DNA from: Psoroptes ovis
Taxonomy: Eukaryota > Arthropoda > Arachnida > Sarcoptiformes > Psoroptidae
Reading direction: 5' to 3'
NCBI GenBank assembly: GCA_002943765.1
Contig: PQWQ01000018.1
Coordinates: 519,501 to 583,500 of the forward strand
Length of the DNA: 64,000 bases
In this document: in pieces, positions 24,705 to 35,952 of the stretch
Layout: every line of letters starts with the position of its first letter
How positions within the stretch are numbered: the first letter of the stretch is position 1
Made by a program: the position numbers and the translations under genes
The notes under the pieces: generated by a model
Database searches by the model: none
Told to the model about the DNA's origin: nothing
Seen by the model: only the letters and a program-made list of their open reading frames with translations

Positions 24705-25473
24705 ATAAAAAACTCAATATTCTGAAGAATAAGCATCAATGATTAATATTATTATTAAATGTTGATAATAATATTGAAACAACTGATAATAAATGAATAA
24801 AATATGAAATGAATAAATTAATATTTTTTGTTTTCTATTCTGAGATAAATTCATAATATTAACAATCATAGAGAATATATGTTTGTTTAATCAAATATTT
24901 ATATTATTTAATATTTATTTCAAAGATAAATGTATTACACTAACATAAACAATGATAAAATAATCATTGTATGAATCAATATGAAAAGATCAATGATGGA
25001 AATTTATGATTATTTACATTGAATAATATATTGAATCGATAAATATATGTCAAGATTCAAGAATATATCAATATTGATTCATATTTATAAATACATATGA
25101 ATTTGAAAAATGATGAAATCAAAAATCAAATATGGAATCAAATGAAATCCTATGGAATCAAATGTGGGTCATAGAATTGAATTTCCCAATTAAAATTTAA
25201 TAATTTCAATTTTCCTCGAAAAAAATCAAGTTCAGAGATTATTATTATCATTATTATTAATATAATCATCATCATGGTCATCATCATCATAATCATATGA
25301 TTTGAGGCTTTAAATTGGCACAATTCTTGTTGTTTTTATTTGTTTGTTCGGTTGAAAATTTTCCAAAAATTAATGAGAGAGATTTTTCCGCATTTTCAAT
25401 TTCAAAATTCTAAATTATTCTTCACCTAATTTCGTCTTTCTGATCATGAATGCTGTTCATTAAGTACATTTTC

Positions 25474-25565
25474 GGTTGTTTGTTCGATAAGTTCTGTGCT
25501 ATTTAATCCTGTGGAATCCTATCGTAAATGGCCACTAAAAAGCAACGAAACTTTTCGGACAACTC
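25474..25565. mobile_element. Decayed mariner-type MITE
   Basis: The right end AAACTTTTCGGACAACT is intact. The left end GGTTGTTTGTTCGATAAGTTC carries changes, so the copy appears old. Confidence 0.45.
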
Positions 25566-26798
25566 AAAAGCTACGGATGAATGTACGAATGTATAGGCTG
25601 AATAATTTATCAAAAACAAAAAAAAAACCAAAATTCATAATTATAATTATAATAATTTTATTAGGAAAACAAATGGTATGGGTAAAATAATGGTAACATA
25701 ATGATAATTATGAAATTTATTTTTTATTTTTTTTTAATTTTAATTTCAATTTTCATTTCATATATAATTCATTTATTATTATTATTATTGTTTATGTAGG
25801 TGATTACAAATAATCTACAATTTCAAATAAAAAACAATAATCACATACACACATGCACACGCACACAAATGTGTTTATGTTTATTTGCGTGAAATTATGA
25901 CCTTATTATTATTATTTAGTTTTTTTTTCAACGAATAATAATCCTTCGTATAATGAAGATAATTCAAATGAAAATTTTTCATTTTATTTCATGAAGATTA
26001 TTTTTTACGATTCAAATTCAAATAAAAGAATAAATGAATGATGACAAGTGTATATGAATTATTTCGACATATATCACCAAAACAACGATGTCGATTTGGA
26101 AAACAAAGTAAAACAGAGACATGATTCCGGTAAATGAGAATTCCGAACGAAAACAATTCATGAAACATTGTTTCAAATTTGAAAATTTCACCATGAAATT
26201 TCCACCGAAAATTTTTTTTGACTCTTTTTTGTATTATAATAAAGGTGTCTGGAATGATTGTGATTGCCTTTCGATTTCGAATCGACAAGCACGACCGGAC
26301 CATAAGGCACGAAAGATAAGTGGCCGGGATTCGATGCAAAGGGTTGAAATTACATAAAACTGAAAAAAAATGAAAACTTTGAAAACTCATTCGTTTCGCA
26401 TGATTTCCATCGCCAAAATATCAATGATATGTGCCCGATTCGCACAAATTAAATGTCAAATGAACAAATTTTTTTTCTTCATAAAAAAATCTTTGAAATC
26501 ATTCAAGATGTTGTAATCATTATTATTTGGTAAATTATTCAAAATTAACATTTGCAAAATTTTACACGAATTCGGAGCAGAAAAACCGAAAAAAAACCCG
26601 AGAAAAACTTTTCCATTTCAAAAACTTGTACAATCAATATTTTTGTCATTTCAATCCAGTAATTCATAGTGTTGGTGTGTGTCTCTGGGAAAAATATTCA
26701 CCACACCATACAAAATAAACGACGATTAAGGTCGATAATGATACGAATAATTACTGGTCATCGATGATCATTAATCAAAGATGACCAAAAAATGGGGA

Positions 26799-26804
26799 AA
26801 CATT
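26799..26804. repeat. Left target-site duplication of the BEL element
   Basis: AACATT lies directly before the left LTR and again directly after the right LTR (32032-32037). BEL/Pao elements usually make 5-bp duplications. The sixth base may be a coincidence. Confidence 0.7.
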
Positions 26805-26995
26805 TGTTATCAATTTTATTTAGTATTTCTAATTTTGATGATATAAACAATTAAAACAACAATTTTTTTTAAAAATAAAATGATGAAAACAACACGCTTT
26901 AAATAAACAATGTGATAAATCTAGAAAGACTAATATTAAGGTTGAAATAGAAATTTTGAACTTGAATAATCGTTTTTTAACATCGTTCAGCTACA
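26805..26995 (-). repeat. 3' LTR of the BEL element
   Basis: 191 bp; on the coding strand it begins TGTAGCTGAACG and ends GATAACA (TG...CA). The stop codon of the gag-pol frame is formed by the first bases of this LTR (CTG TAG across the boundary), so coding sequence runs right up to it. Confidence 0.93.
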
Positions 26996-29900
26996 GTTCT
27001 TTCTCCGCGCCGCGATTGATCCAAATTAAACCATTTACTGGTCTCCAGTATTCTCGTCCATTAGTTCTGATTTTTACTGATCGACACACCGAATCGAGAC
27101 CAACCTTTGTTTCGATAATCTGTCCAACTGGCCATGATGGTCTTTTGGAAAATAAACTTGGACATAATACCCAATCATTGACCTTAATTTCAATCGAATC
27201 TGTAGTTGAGATCTTAGTCATTTTTTTCATATATCTGGTAATCCACAATTTGGCTATTTCATTCATGTATTTTGACCGCTCAGTATTCATACCGATCACA
27301 TTATCGACAACACAGTCAATCTCTGGACGGGATGTTCGCCCCATACTTAAATCAAATGCCGAGTAAATTCTTCCTTCGTTTTGCAAGATCGGTCTTTGAT
27401 TAATAATGAATTCAATTTGCTTGAAATGACGATTCAATAAAAACAATGACTTTGTTTTCTTCGGTAATAACATTAAACATTCTTTTATTAAGCGAACCAT
27501 TCGCTCAGCCGCCCCATTCATCCATGGTGCTAACGGGGTTGATGTTTTCCAATTAATCGGTGTTAATTCGCCAATCTGCGACATGTGATTCAATCTATTT
27601 CGAACAGCCAAGTAATTGGTCCCGTTATCAGACCATACCTCAGACGGGTAACCAACTTGGTTCCAAATCGTTTTCAATTCATCGAACATTGCAATTTCTG
27701 ATAAATTTTCCAAGACTCCTATTTTGACGGCTCTGGTTGTTCGACACAATACGAGAATGCCATAGCATTTTTTACCATTTACCAATTCCATTGGACCGAA
27801 CACGTCAGTCATTATTGCTTGAAACGGTTTTAGGAATCGTTTTTGTATATCATGCAATGGCCCTAGAGGCTGCTCAATTTTGCTTCCACGTAACTTACGG
27901 CATAATACACAATCTTTAATAATCTTTCTCATATGACGGCTCATGCCAACAATTCGAACATCCGGATCAACCATTGCCATTGACATTTCACATCCTCGAT
28001 GAAGGGATTTTTGATGGGCTGATCTCAACAATTCATGTGCAATAATAGACCCTTTGGGAACCCATATGGGACAATAATTCATATCTCTAGTCTTAAAACG
28101 TTTCAATCCTTGCCTTTCAATCAAATTGTCTGGCGTTTTATGTTGACTTCGCTGGAAAATCATATATACAGTATGCAATGGATTGTACTCACATTTACGT
28201 TTGATTGCGACTTCAACCCATTGAAAACATCTTCTAATCCATTTGACCATCTTAGTAATTGATTTACAACGTTCCATCCAATTTCTCAAGGTTTGATCAG
28301 GAGACACTACTTCAACCGAGCAAATTAACTTCGTGGTGATCGGATTTCCCACACGCTCCAATAGCTCATCGATATTAATGCGCCATGGCTTCAATGACAT
28401 GTATCGTTTGACAGTGCAACTTCGCGAAAAGATGTCGGCTGGATTCAGCTTTCCATTTATGTGGTAGAATTTACATCTTAATTCAAAACCGGTTGATAAA
28501 ATCGATAATAATTTTCTCGAAACGTTGATAGGAAATTCATTTGGTGAAGACCTAAGTCTGTCAATATTTATATGAGAATCGGTCAATATGTAAATCGGTC
28601 CATCGAAATTTATATAGTCTTTGATTCGCGCTGCTGCTTTAACACCCTCAAACAATGATAATAATTCAAGTTCCACAATAGTTTTCTTAGATGGTGAAAT
28701 TTTAGATTTGCCGAAAACCAGGTCATTATCAAGATAGATTGCGTATCCATAAGCCACGCTGCAAGCATCGACAAAACATGACATAATTTTTTTCGAAACA
28801 ATATATCGTGTAATCTTTACACCATTCAGCTCATCAAATCCATTCAATTGATCTGTAATTTTCTTAGCGAATTCTTCTGTGAATTCCACGTCCCACTCGT
28901 TCTTTTGTATTTGGGCAAACAGCAAACGAAACGACAGTTTAATCGGTTCTAAAAAGCCTAACGGATCAAAAAGTTGTCCAATAAAACTCAATAGTTTTCT
29001 TTTTGTAACAATCGATTCTTGAATCTTCCAGTTCATACTTAGCAGATCGTCGATACAATTCCAATATAATCCTAATAATTTACATTCAGTCGTTTCAATT
29101 TCAAATGATTTACGAATAGTAATCGAGTTTGATACCAATTTATGCAGATTGAATCCAGACTTGTTAAATGCGCTTCTGGCTTCTTTCATCACATCCAATA
29201 ATTGCGATTCAGAATCTGATACAATAATCAAGTCATCCATATAGACCCCATTCACTAAGATCGATCGTGATACGGCTGACATATTTTCAATAATTGTAGA
29301 CACAACATGCGTTAAAATTGCGGGAGCACTAATGACCCCAAATGGCATAACAATCATTCGCATGATTTTCAATTCGTTATCACGAGTTTTCCATAAAAAT
29401 TTCAGGTAATTGCGATCATTTTCATCAATAATAATTTGAAGGAATGCCTTCTGTAAATCACCAATACATAAATATTTGGCCATACGAGATCGCAACAGGT
29501 GAGGTAATACATTCAAATTTGTCGCATCTCCTTTCCAAAGAAGTTCATTAAGTGAATTAATACCAAATGAGGCGTTCAATACAATGCGGAATTTCGTTGA
29601 AGCAGCTTCGGGTTTTATCACTTCTCTGTGTGGTATGAAATACCCATTTTTATCATGTACGATTTCCGCGTGTCCATCGTTAACAAATTTCATTAATTCT
29701 GCTTCATACTGATCGAATAAATTGTTTAGATTCAATCTAAATTGTAAACGATGCAAATTTTTTATAGCTTGAACGAAATTATTAGGTGGCCGCTGCTGAG
29801 TAAAAAATGGTAAACGAACTTTGTAACGGCCATTGTCTAATTTTTCGACGTTCAGCTTCATTTCTTGTTCATGGACATCTTCAGGTTCGGTATTTTCATT

Positions 29901-31607
29901 CCATGGCAATTCATTGTGACTTATTACATTAATCATTTTCATCGTGGTTAAATCAACATCTCCGAACACTGTATGCCAAATTCGATGGCCTTTTCGAAAT
30001 AATTTGGCCATGTGATCCCGACCTATTATAACTTCATTAATTGGGACACCTTTTGATACATACGCTTCAACGGTAGCTTCGCCAACTGGGTGAGTGAGGG
30101 CAAAATCAGCCTTTTGATCGACTATTCGAGACATCGATAATTCATAGCCACATAATCTTACAGGATGAACTTTTCTGCGGCATTCTGCTGGCACCAAATT
30201 ATCGCTTACTACCGAAACATCTGCACCGGAATCAATTAGTACGATGCATTCTTTAAGACCAATCCGAGCTTTAAATTTACCAATACATTCTGATTTGTTC
30301 TTTACAATAGTATTTACGCCATATTGTGATGATGATAATGTTTTTACTTCTGTTTCGTTCATCTCGATTCCATGAAGCGATGTAGGATGATTATTTCTGC
30401 AGATGGAACAATAAATGTTATTTTTTCGATAACAATCAGCTGATCTGTGTCCTGGCCACAGACAATAATGGCATAATTTTTTGCGAATCACAATAGCTTT
30501 CTTTTCATTCTCACTTAATGCCGTATTACACGATATAGCTACATGACCAACAGTATCGCACAGGAAACATTTCTTGTCTGAACTAGCCATCAATGATCGC
30601 ACAGATCGATTTTGTATTGACATATTACCATTATTGTTTTGATAACGATAACTTCGCCCTCTTATTTCACCTCTGTGCTGATTCAATGAAAGAGCGATCC
30701 GGCACATTTTTTCAACACGTTTGACAAGCCCATCTAATGAATGACATTTGGCCATTATTTCTTCGTATCCATCATGCCAGAATTTTTCAGCGATTTTCCA
30801 TACAAACGGTTCAGTGTTTCCATAAAATTTATCACCTAAAGTTGGAATGACATTATTAAGTTCTTTAATCTGACTTAGGATTGACTTGAGGTTCTCATAA
30901 TCATATTTATTCTTGACATATTCCATATGCAATATCTTGTCTTGAATATAAGAATTGATAGACGACGAACTTTCAAACTCTTTAGAGAGTGTTTTCCAAC
31001 TTTTTTTCAAATTAAAATTCTTGATATCACATTGATTCCAAATGGCGGCAGCATTACCATTAAGTAATTCAGATATGTGCACTTTTTTCAATGATTCGGA
31101 CATATTCGGACGCTCAATAATTAAAAGCTGTACTTTGCGTTTAAAAACTGGCCAATCAGGGATATTATTACTGAATTGTCTTATAGATTGAACCACCTGA
31201 TGTATAGGTGTGTCATAGTCGGCTAAATACAATTTTTGTCTTGGTTTGGTTTTCGTTTTCGCCACCGCTTTCTTTTTAGGTAACTTAATTTTAGAACGTT
31301 TACTCGTGCCGTCGTCATCAGTACAATCATCGTCGTCGGAATTTTCATCTTCATCCATTGACTCGAATTCATCATCATCATCTTCATCATCTGCATTTTC
31401 GTCACCATGACTATCGTCTCTACCAATTCGATCACCATCATTTTCATTAGTAACATTTTCTTCATCGCCGCTATTACCATCATCCTTGATTTTGATACAT
31501 TTTCGCATAACTTCAATCATTTCACTATATTTATTCCAAGGTTTACGATCGTCGTCGTTCAGTGATGCCGTACGTTTAGTCAATTCAGCTCCAATCTCAT
31601 CGACCAT
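26991..31607 (-). CDS. BEL/Pao Gag-Pol polyprotein
   Basis: 1538 codons, uninterrupted. An acidic low-complexity segment (about residues 42-100) and a Gag-like helical region (125-305) come first. Cys/His knuckles (C347-H355-C360, C379-H387-C392, C400-C403) follow. An aspartic protease has DSGA at 459-462. The reverse transcriptase has GDLQKAF near 716 and YMDD at 789-792. The Pao-type RNase H has D947 and D1010. The integrase has an HHCC finger (about 1198-1236), the triad D1268, D1327, E1368, and a C-terminal domain of DUF5641 type (about 1475-1530). It carries out reverse transcription and integration of the element and forms virus-like particles in the cytoplasm. All catalytic residues I can place are present. 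The annotated ATG directly follows an in-frame TAG (see findings), so translation could start elsewhere. Confidence 0.95.
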   Translation of the reverse strand: MVDEIGAELTKRTASLNDDDRKPWNKYSEMIEVMRKCIKIKDDGNSGDEENVTNENDGDRIGRDDSHGDENADDEDDDDEFESMDEDENSDDDDCTDDDGTSKRSKIKLPKKKAVAKTKTKPRQKLYLADYDTPIHQVVQSIRQFSNNIPDWPVFKRKVQLLIIERPNMSESLKKVHISELLNGNAAAIWNQCDIKNFNLKKSWKTLSKEFESSSSINSYIQDKILHMEYVKNKYDYENLKSILSQIKELNNVIPTLGDKFYGNTEPFVWKIAEKFWHDGYEEIMAKCHSLDGLVKRVEKMCRIALSLNQHRGEIRGRSYRYQNNNGNMSIQNRSVRSLMASSDKKCFLCDTVGHVAISCNTALSENEKKAIVIRKKLCHYCLWPGHRSADCYRKNNIYCSICRNNHPTSLHGIEMNETEVKTLSSSQYGVNTIVKNKSECIGKFKARIGLKECIVLIDSGADVSVVSDNLVPAECRRKVHPVRLCGYELSMSRIVDQKADFALTHPVGEATVEAYVSKGVPINEVIIGRDHMAKLFRKGHRIWHTVFGDVDLTTMKMINVISHNELPWNENTEPEDVHEQEMKLNVEKLDNGRYKVRLPFFTQQRPPNNFVQAIKNLHRLQFRLNLNNLFDQYEAELMKFVNDGHAEIVHDKNGYFIPHREVIKPEAASTKFRIVLNASFGINSLNELLWKGDATNLNVLPHLLRSRMAKYLCIGDLQKAFLQIIIDENDRNYLKFLWKTRDNELKIMRMIVMPFGVISAPAILTHVVSTIIENMSAVSRSILVNGVYMDDLIIVSDSESQLLDVMKEARSAFNKSGFNLHKLVSNSITIRKSFEIETTECKLLGLYWNCIDDLLSMNWKIQESIVTKRKLLSFIGQLFDPLGFLEPIKLSFRLLFAQIQKNEWDVEFTEEFAKKITDQLNGFDELNGVKITRYIVSKKIMSCFVDACSVAYGYAIYLDNDLVFGKSKISPSKKTIVELELLSLFEGVKAAARIKDYINFDGPIYILTDSHINIDRLRSSPNEFPINVSRKLLSILSTGFELRCKFYHINGKLNPADIFSRSCTVKRYMSLKPWRINIDELLERVGNPITTKLICSVEVVSPDQTLRNWMERCKSITKMVKWIRRCFQWVEVAIKRKCEYNPLHTVYMIFQRSQHKTPDNLIERQGLKRFKTRDMNYCPIWVPKGSIIAHELLRSAHQKSLHRGCEMSMAMVDPDVRIVGMSRHMRKIIKDCVLCRKLRGSKIEQPLGPLHDIQKRFLKPFQAIMTDVFGPMELVNGKKCYGILVLCRTTRAVKIGVLENLSEIAMFDELKTIWNQVGYPSEVWSDNGTNYLAVRNRLNHMSQIGELTPINWKTSTPLAPWMNGAAERMVRLIKECLMLLPKKTKSLFLLNRHFKQIEFIINQRPILQNEGRIYSAFDLSMGRTSRPEIDCVVDNVIGMNTERSKYMNEIAKLWITRYMKKMTKISTTDSIEIKVNDWVLCPSLFSKRPSWPVGQIIETKVGLDSVCRSVKIRTNGREYWRPVNGLIWINRGAEKEL

Positions 31608-31840
31608 CTACTTGTCGTACTTTCGGTCATTGAATCTTCTCGTTATTTGAGATTTAAATGATTTTTCACTTAATTTATCCATGATCAATAACAATATTCA
31701 AAATTCAATTATACACCAAGTTCAATACTATTCAGATTCGACACAATTCGGGATTCAATACGATTCAAGATTCAACACAATTCAAGATTCAACACAATTC
31801 AAAATCACAATACAATTCAAAATCAAAATTAGAAAGAAAC
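31608..31840 (-). other. BEL leader with imperfect tandem repeats
   Basis: The stretch between the 5' LTR and the gag-pol ATG. It carries 4-5 imperfect copies of a 17-18 bp unit of the form TTGAATTGTGTTGAATC (about 31726-31825). No TGG-starting primer-binding site is visible directly after the LTR. The nearest TGG is further in (TTGGTGTATAATTG near 31710). A 24-codon frame starting with ATG runs in phase into the TAG that precedes the gag-pol ATG. Confidence 0.7.
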
Positions 31841-32031
31841 TGTTATCAATTTTATTTAGTATTTCTAATTTTGATGATATAAACAATTAAAACAACAATT
31901 TTTTTTAAAAATAAAATGATGAAAACAACACGCTTTAAATAAACAATGTGATAAATCTAGAAAGACTAATATTAAGGTTGAAATAGAAATTTTGAACTTG
32001 AATAATCGTTTTTTAACATCGTTCAGCTACA
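31841..32031 (-). repeat. 5' LTR of the BEL element
   Basis: 191 bp, no difference seen from the left LTR. It is expected to carry the element's promoter and the start of its RNA. No clear TATA box can be assigned by eye. Confidence 0.93.
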
Positions 32032-32056
32032 AACATTAAAAACATTAATCACTTCG

Positions 32057-32162
32057 GGGTGTCCGAAAAATTCGTTCGTAATTCTATTGGGGACAATGGG
32101 TACAATGGAAAATAGCATTTGATAGATTCCAGATGTGGAACAAACTTTTGGTTCGGACAATT
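32057..32162. mobile_element. Mariner-type MITE next to the BEL LTR
   Basis: The left end GGGTGTCCGAAAAATTCGTT is mirrored by the right end AACAAACTTTTGGTTCGGACAA-like sequence. About 106 bp, longer than most copies, with an internal GGGACAATGGGTACAATGG. Confidence 0.5.
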
Positions 32163-32653
32163 TTCAGTGCAGAATATTCTGGGATTCTGGAGAATTATTT
32201 TTCAAAATAATTAGTTAGTTTATTAATTAATGAATTTTGGAAAATTCTGAGAAATTCTTAGAAAAATGAATTCTCGGTAATTTGATTTTGACTTTTGATT
32301 GAAATTTTTCATTTGAAAATTCTTATAAAATTTCAAATGAAATCAAATAGATTCTTATCATTTTTCTTCAGTGATAAATTATAATAAATTCTTCAAGATT
32401 TCTGACATTTTTTTTTTTGACAATCTTTTAAATGAAGAGGATCATTTTCTTTTCTATGAAATGACATAAGAAATCAAATTAAATGAAATGAAATTTGTCA
32501 GTGGAAATATCTATCAAAATTTTATATTAAATCATAATTGATTACAATAAATCATGGATGTGATTTCGAAAAAATGAATGATATTTCTTATTAAATCAAA
32601 TAAATAAAATGTCTGAAAATGAGCATGAAAAATGTTTTTGGACATGTCATGTC

Positions 32654-32731
32654 GGGTTGTCCTAAATGTTTGTGTCAATTTTCAAATGACTGATTTATAT
32701 TGATTTAAGCACAAACTTTTCGAACAGCCCA
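32654..32731. mobile_element. Mariner-type MITE
   Basis: Ends GGGTTGTCCTAAATGTTTG and CACAAACTTTTCGAACAGCCC, about 78 bp. The inner TTGATTTAAGC resembles the 74-bp subfamily. A single right half-copy (AAAAACTTTTCGGACAG) lies 120 bp further on, near 32847-32865. Confidence 0.6.
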
Positions 32732-33071
32732 GTAGCCAAACGTCAAATATTTGTCCTCAAATGTCTTTGATCAAAAAAATAAAAATAAAATTACCTTTGA
32801 GATAATTATTTGATGGTTAACAATGTCATTGCTTATTTGAAATTGACAAAAACTTTTCGGACAGTGCAGATATTTCTCATTTTTTTTTCGGTGCAAATCG
32901 AGCAAAATTATCGTTGATATGAAATAAAAAAAATACACTCAAATCACATTGAATCACATTCATTTATATTTATAAAATAACAAATATATTCATTCATCAA
33001 CACTGAATAATTGCACTTGACAATTTTAGAGTTTTGCCACAAATAATAATAATTTCATTTAATGACTTGTA

Positions 33072-33101
33072 CATCATCATCATCATCATCATCATCATCA
33101 T
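33072..33101. repeat. (ATC)n microsatellite
   Basis: Ten uninterrupted ATC units. The same trinucleotide (as GAT) recurs at 35277-35304 and elsewhere. Confidence 0.9.
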
Positions 33102-33860
33102 TCATAATGACATTTAAACACAATTTAACACAAGCAAAACATACATTGATATTTGTTTTGAAATATGATATCGATGAACAAATTAAACTAAAACTAAAAC
33201 AAACAAATGAAAAAAAAAAAATTTAAATCATATCTTGAGCAATTTTAATTTTCGACAAACACACAGACACACACATTTTTCTAGATGAATTTTGATATTT
33301 CATTTTACGCAATCAAATAAAAAAATCCTCGAAACGATAATTATTTGTTGTAATTAAGAACAATCATATAATGATACTTGATAAACATGAATGAATGATG
33401 ATGAAAATAAACGATTAATGTATGAAGATGCTCATATAGATCTCTCTATATTTCTTCATTCCTACAACTCTTTCACCAAAAATCGAATACAAAACATTAA
33501 TTATTTTTATAAATAATTAATGAAATTTTATCGATAAAAATGAACAAACAAATATAAAACAATTTACAACGATTTGAAACGATTGAACATTGAACATTGA
33601 ACATTGAATTGAAATAAATTTGAATTCCAAATTCAATTCAATATCAATAATGATATCAGATGTATGAATTCAATGAATTTTTCCTTTGAATTCTTTGAAT
33701 CGGTTGGCTGATTCTCATGGTTCACCGATTCGTTGTTTCACAGTTTATTTGGATTTTTTTTTTTTTTTTTTTTTTTTGTTTCACAAAATGACCATTGGTC
33801 ATTCTGTCGATTAATAAAATAATGGAGCTGTTTCAATGTTAAATTCTCCGAAATTGTAAT

Positions 33861-33861
<1 letters not shown>

Positions 33862-33894
<33 letters not shown>
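33862..33894. repeat. (CA)n microsatellite
   Basis: About 16 perfect CA units, one of the longest CA tracts in the window. Confidence 0.95.
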
Positions 33895-33899
<5 letters not shown>

Positions 33900-34465
33900 T
33901 GGATAATTTACAAGGTCCACTGCTGTTTGTATGAACATTTAATCTGGAAACATTTTTTGATAATGAAGAAATTATAGAAACAAACAAACAAACAAACGAA
34001 AAAACATCCATAAAGATTACATAATTACAATCACAAGAATATCTGCAGTGAAAGTAAAACAATACAAAAAATTCCTTTGCAGACGAATTCAAATTTTCAT
34101 GAATTGAAAATGATCAGAATACACATATATGAACATATGAACATATACATTATTCTAGGGCCTTGTGTGTTTGTATAAGGATATATTTGGACCCATACCG
34201 ATTCGGCGAATGGCGATTCATATATAGGACGAAATATTTCCACAAGAAATATTCGTTGTTGAATTTTCTGTATGAAATATTCTGTACACGAAATGTATGC
34301 TGAAATATTCGGTGTGTACATTATGGAATTCACTTGCGCAATCATATGGATTTCGATATTTTTCTTCTTCATTCTTTATCTAATTTATCTCAATCAACTT
34401 TTATGTTGTTGTATTATTATTATTATTATTGTTGTTGTTATTGTTTAACTTTAAACAAATGATGA

Positions 34466-34472
<7 letters not shown>

Positions 34473-34508
<36 letters not shown>
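34473..34508. repeat. (GA)n microsatellite
   Basis: About 18 perfect AG/GA units directly after a short CA tract. It is the only long GA tract in the window. Confidence 0.95.
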
Positions 34509-34512
<4 letters not shown>

Positions 34513-34963
34513 TCTGTTGTTAATAATGATGCTGATGATCAAGATCGATCTATTAGATGGATATATCTCGAATAGAATTTTGAAATAAATAGCATCAATT
34601 TAGTTTTCGATGAAAAAAAAAATAAATAAAGAATTCAAATAAACGAATTCTACGGATTCATTGTCACACATACAAACATACAACGCCAACACACAGAGAA
34701 TCATTGATGGAATTTTTCTCGTTGTTTTCGGTGTGTTCATAGAAATTATTTGTTTCAAAGTTTCAATGGGACCAAGAATTTTTTTTTTCGTTTTTTGTTT
34801 TGTCCAAAAAAAAAAAAAAAAATTTCCATTTGGACTCACACACAAAAGCAATGAACCTTGGAGAATTCAAGTTTTATCAATTTCACTTTATTTTTTGTGG
34901 CGAATTTTGCTTCAAATTTTTTCTTATTTTTCGATTTTTTGATTTTCAATCAATCGAAACTAT

Positions 34964-34965
<2 letters not shown>

Positions 34966-35002
<37 letters not shown>
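34966..35002. repeat. (GT)n microsatellite
   Basis: About 18 perfect GT units. Read with the CA tract at 33862, it forms a potential inverted pair 1.1 kb apart. Confidence 0.95.
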
Positions 35003-35003
<1 letters not shown>

Positions 35004-35400
35004 ATTGGTGTTTGTTTGTATTTGCTGTGTGAATCAACTGTGTATGTGTGTATCGGCTGTGTACGCAACCAATTTTGATCAATTTTATTTGATTTTTCTT
35101 AACAAAATTGAAATTTGTTCATGCTTTCCAGTGTTGGTCATGGATCTAGCACACATCTTTCAATGTTTGTCGTATTTCATTCTTTGAATTTTTTTTTTTT
35201 TTTTTTTTTTTGATTTGGCTGCCAAACAAAGTGAAGAAAAGCGAAAACTTTATCAAATGGAATTTTGATTATGTTGATGATGACGATGATGATGATGATG
35301 ATGATCCATATGATAATATATATGATATGAAACGTGAATGTTTAAATAAATATAATGTTTATTATAATGTTTGACTATGTGTTGTGTTGGATTGTTGATG

Positions 35401-35474
35401 ATTGTCCCGAAAGTTTTTGGCCAAATTTCAATTGATAGCTACATTGATTTAATGGAATCAAACTTGCTGGACAC
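35401..35474. mobile_element. Mariner-type MITE, 74-bp subfamily
   Basis: Ends ATTGTCCCGAAAGTTTTTGG and AACTTGCTGGACAC. The length (74 bp) and inner pattern (GGCC, TTTCA, ATTGATTTAATGGAAT) match the 20743 copy. Only the right-hand TA flank is intact. Confidence 0.65.
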
Positions 35475-35952
35475 TATATTATGATTGATTCAATAATATG
35501 ATTTATTGATTTATCAAACAAATACACATACACATATAGATTTATTTTATATTGACATATATGAGAATTGACATTTACAATATTCGATATTTGATTTTTG
35601 ATTGCATAATATTTGTCAATTGATTTGCTTGTTTATCTATTCAATTTATTTATTCAATTTCTTTTCAATTTTGTCGATATTTAGAATTGTGAATTTGTAA
35701 AATTCACATGTTTACAATTTTTATTGTTGTTTTAGCTTGATTTAATTTCAATTTGAGTTTATTTATTCGTAATTTTCTAATTTTTAGATTTGATTCATTG
35801 GAAATAATAAAAAACATTGATTATGTTATTAGATTTATGAATCAAACAATCGTAATCGGTTGGAAATAAATATTCCAAGTTTTTCTCTCGTATCACAAAT
35901 TGAAAAATTTGAAATTGAAAATTTTCGCGGAAAAATTTTTAAATTTTTTTTT

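Larger units (their letters stand above)
19718..26804. other. AT-rich non-coding stretch
   Basis: Seven kilobases between the 19.7-kb exon and the retrotransposon with no supported gene. It holds mariner-type MITEs at 20743, 23511, 24616 and 25474, ATT and GTT runs (20270-20600), and CA tracts. Around 24325-24540 and 26230-26350 short open frames look less repetitive, but they have no splice partners or known domain. Confidence 0.5.
26805..32031 (-). mobile_element. Complete BEL/Pao LTR retrotransposon
   Basis: A 5.2-kb element with two 191-bp LTRs that I read as identical, a 5-6 bp target duplication, a leader of about 230 bp, and one long gag-pol frame in the order Gag, zinc knuckles, aspartic protease, reverse transcriptase, RNase H, integrase. 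The domain order and the YMDD reverse transcriptase are those of the Pao/BEL superfamily. Identical LTRs and an open frame imply a very recent insertion. There is no env-like frame. A mariner-type MITE starts 26 bp beyond its 5' LTR. Confidence 0.93.
32032..35952. other. Non-coding interval rich in microsatellites
   Basis: The right copy of the target duplication (32032-32037) is followed by three mariner-type MITEs (32057, 32654, 35401), one half copy (around 32847-32865) and long ATC, CA, GA and GT tracts. The 60-110 codon frames here are repeat translations. The last 120 bp before 35953 should hold the 5' UTR of the Kelch gene, including a short upstream ATG frame at 35837. Confidence 0.6.

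Noticed and set aside
26260..26350. GC-richer patch with a GGGATTCGATGC sequence, checked as a tRNA or SINE B box
   Set aside because: No matching A box at a sensible distance and no cloverleaf could be drawn.
26956..27366. 136-codon plus-strand frame
   Set aside because: Antisense shadow of the BEL integrase C-terminal region.
31223..31516. 97-codon minus-strand frame with many Met and Lys
   Set aside because: Out-of-frame reading of the acidic GAT-rich segment of the BEL gag.
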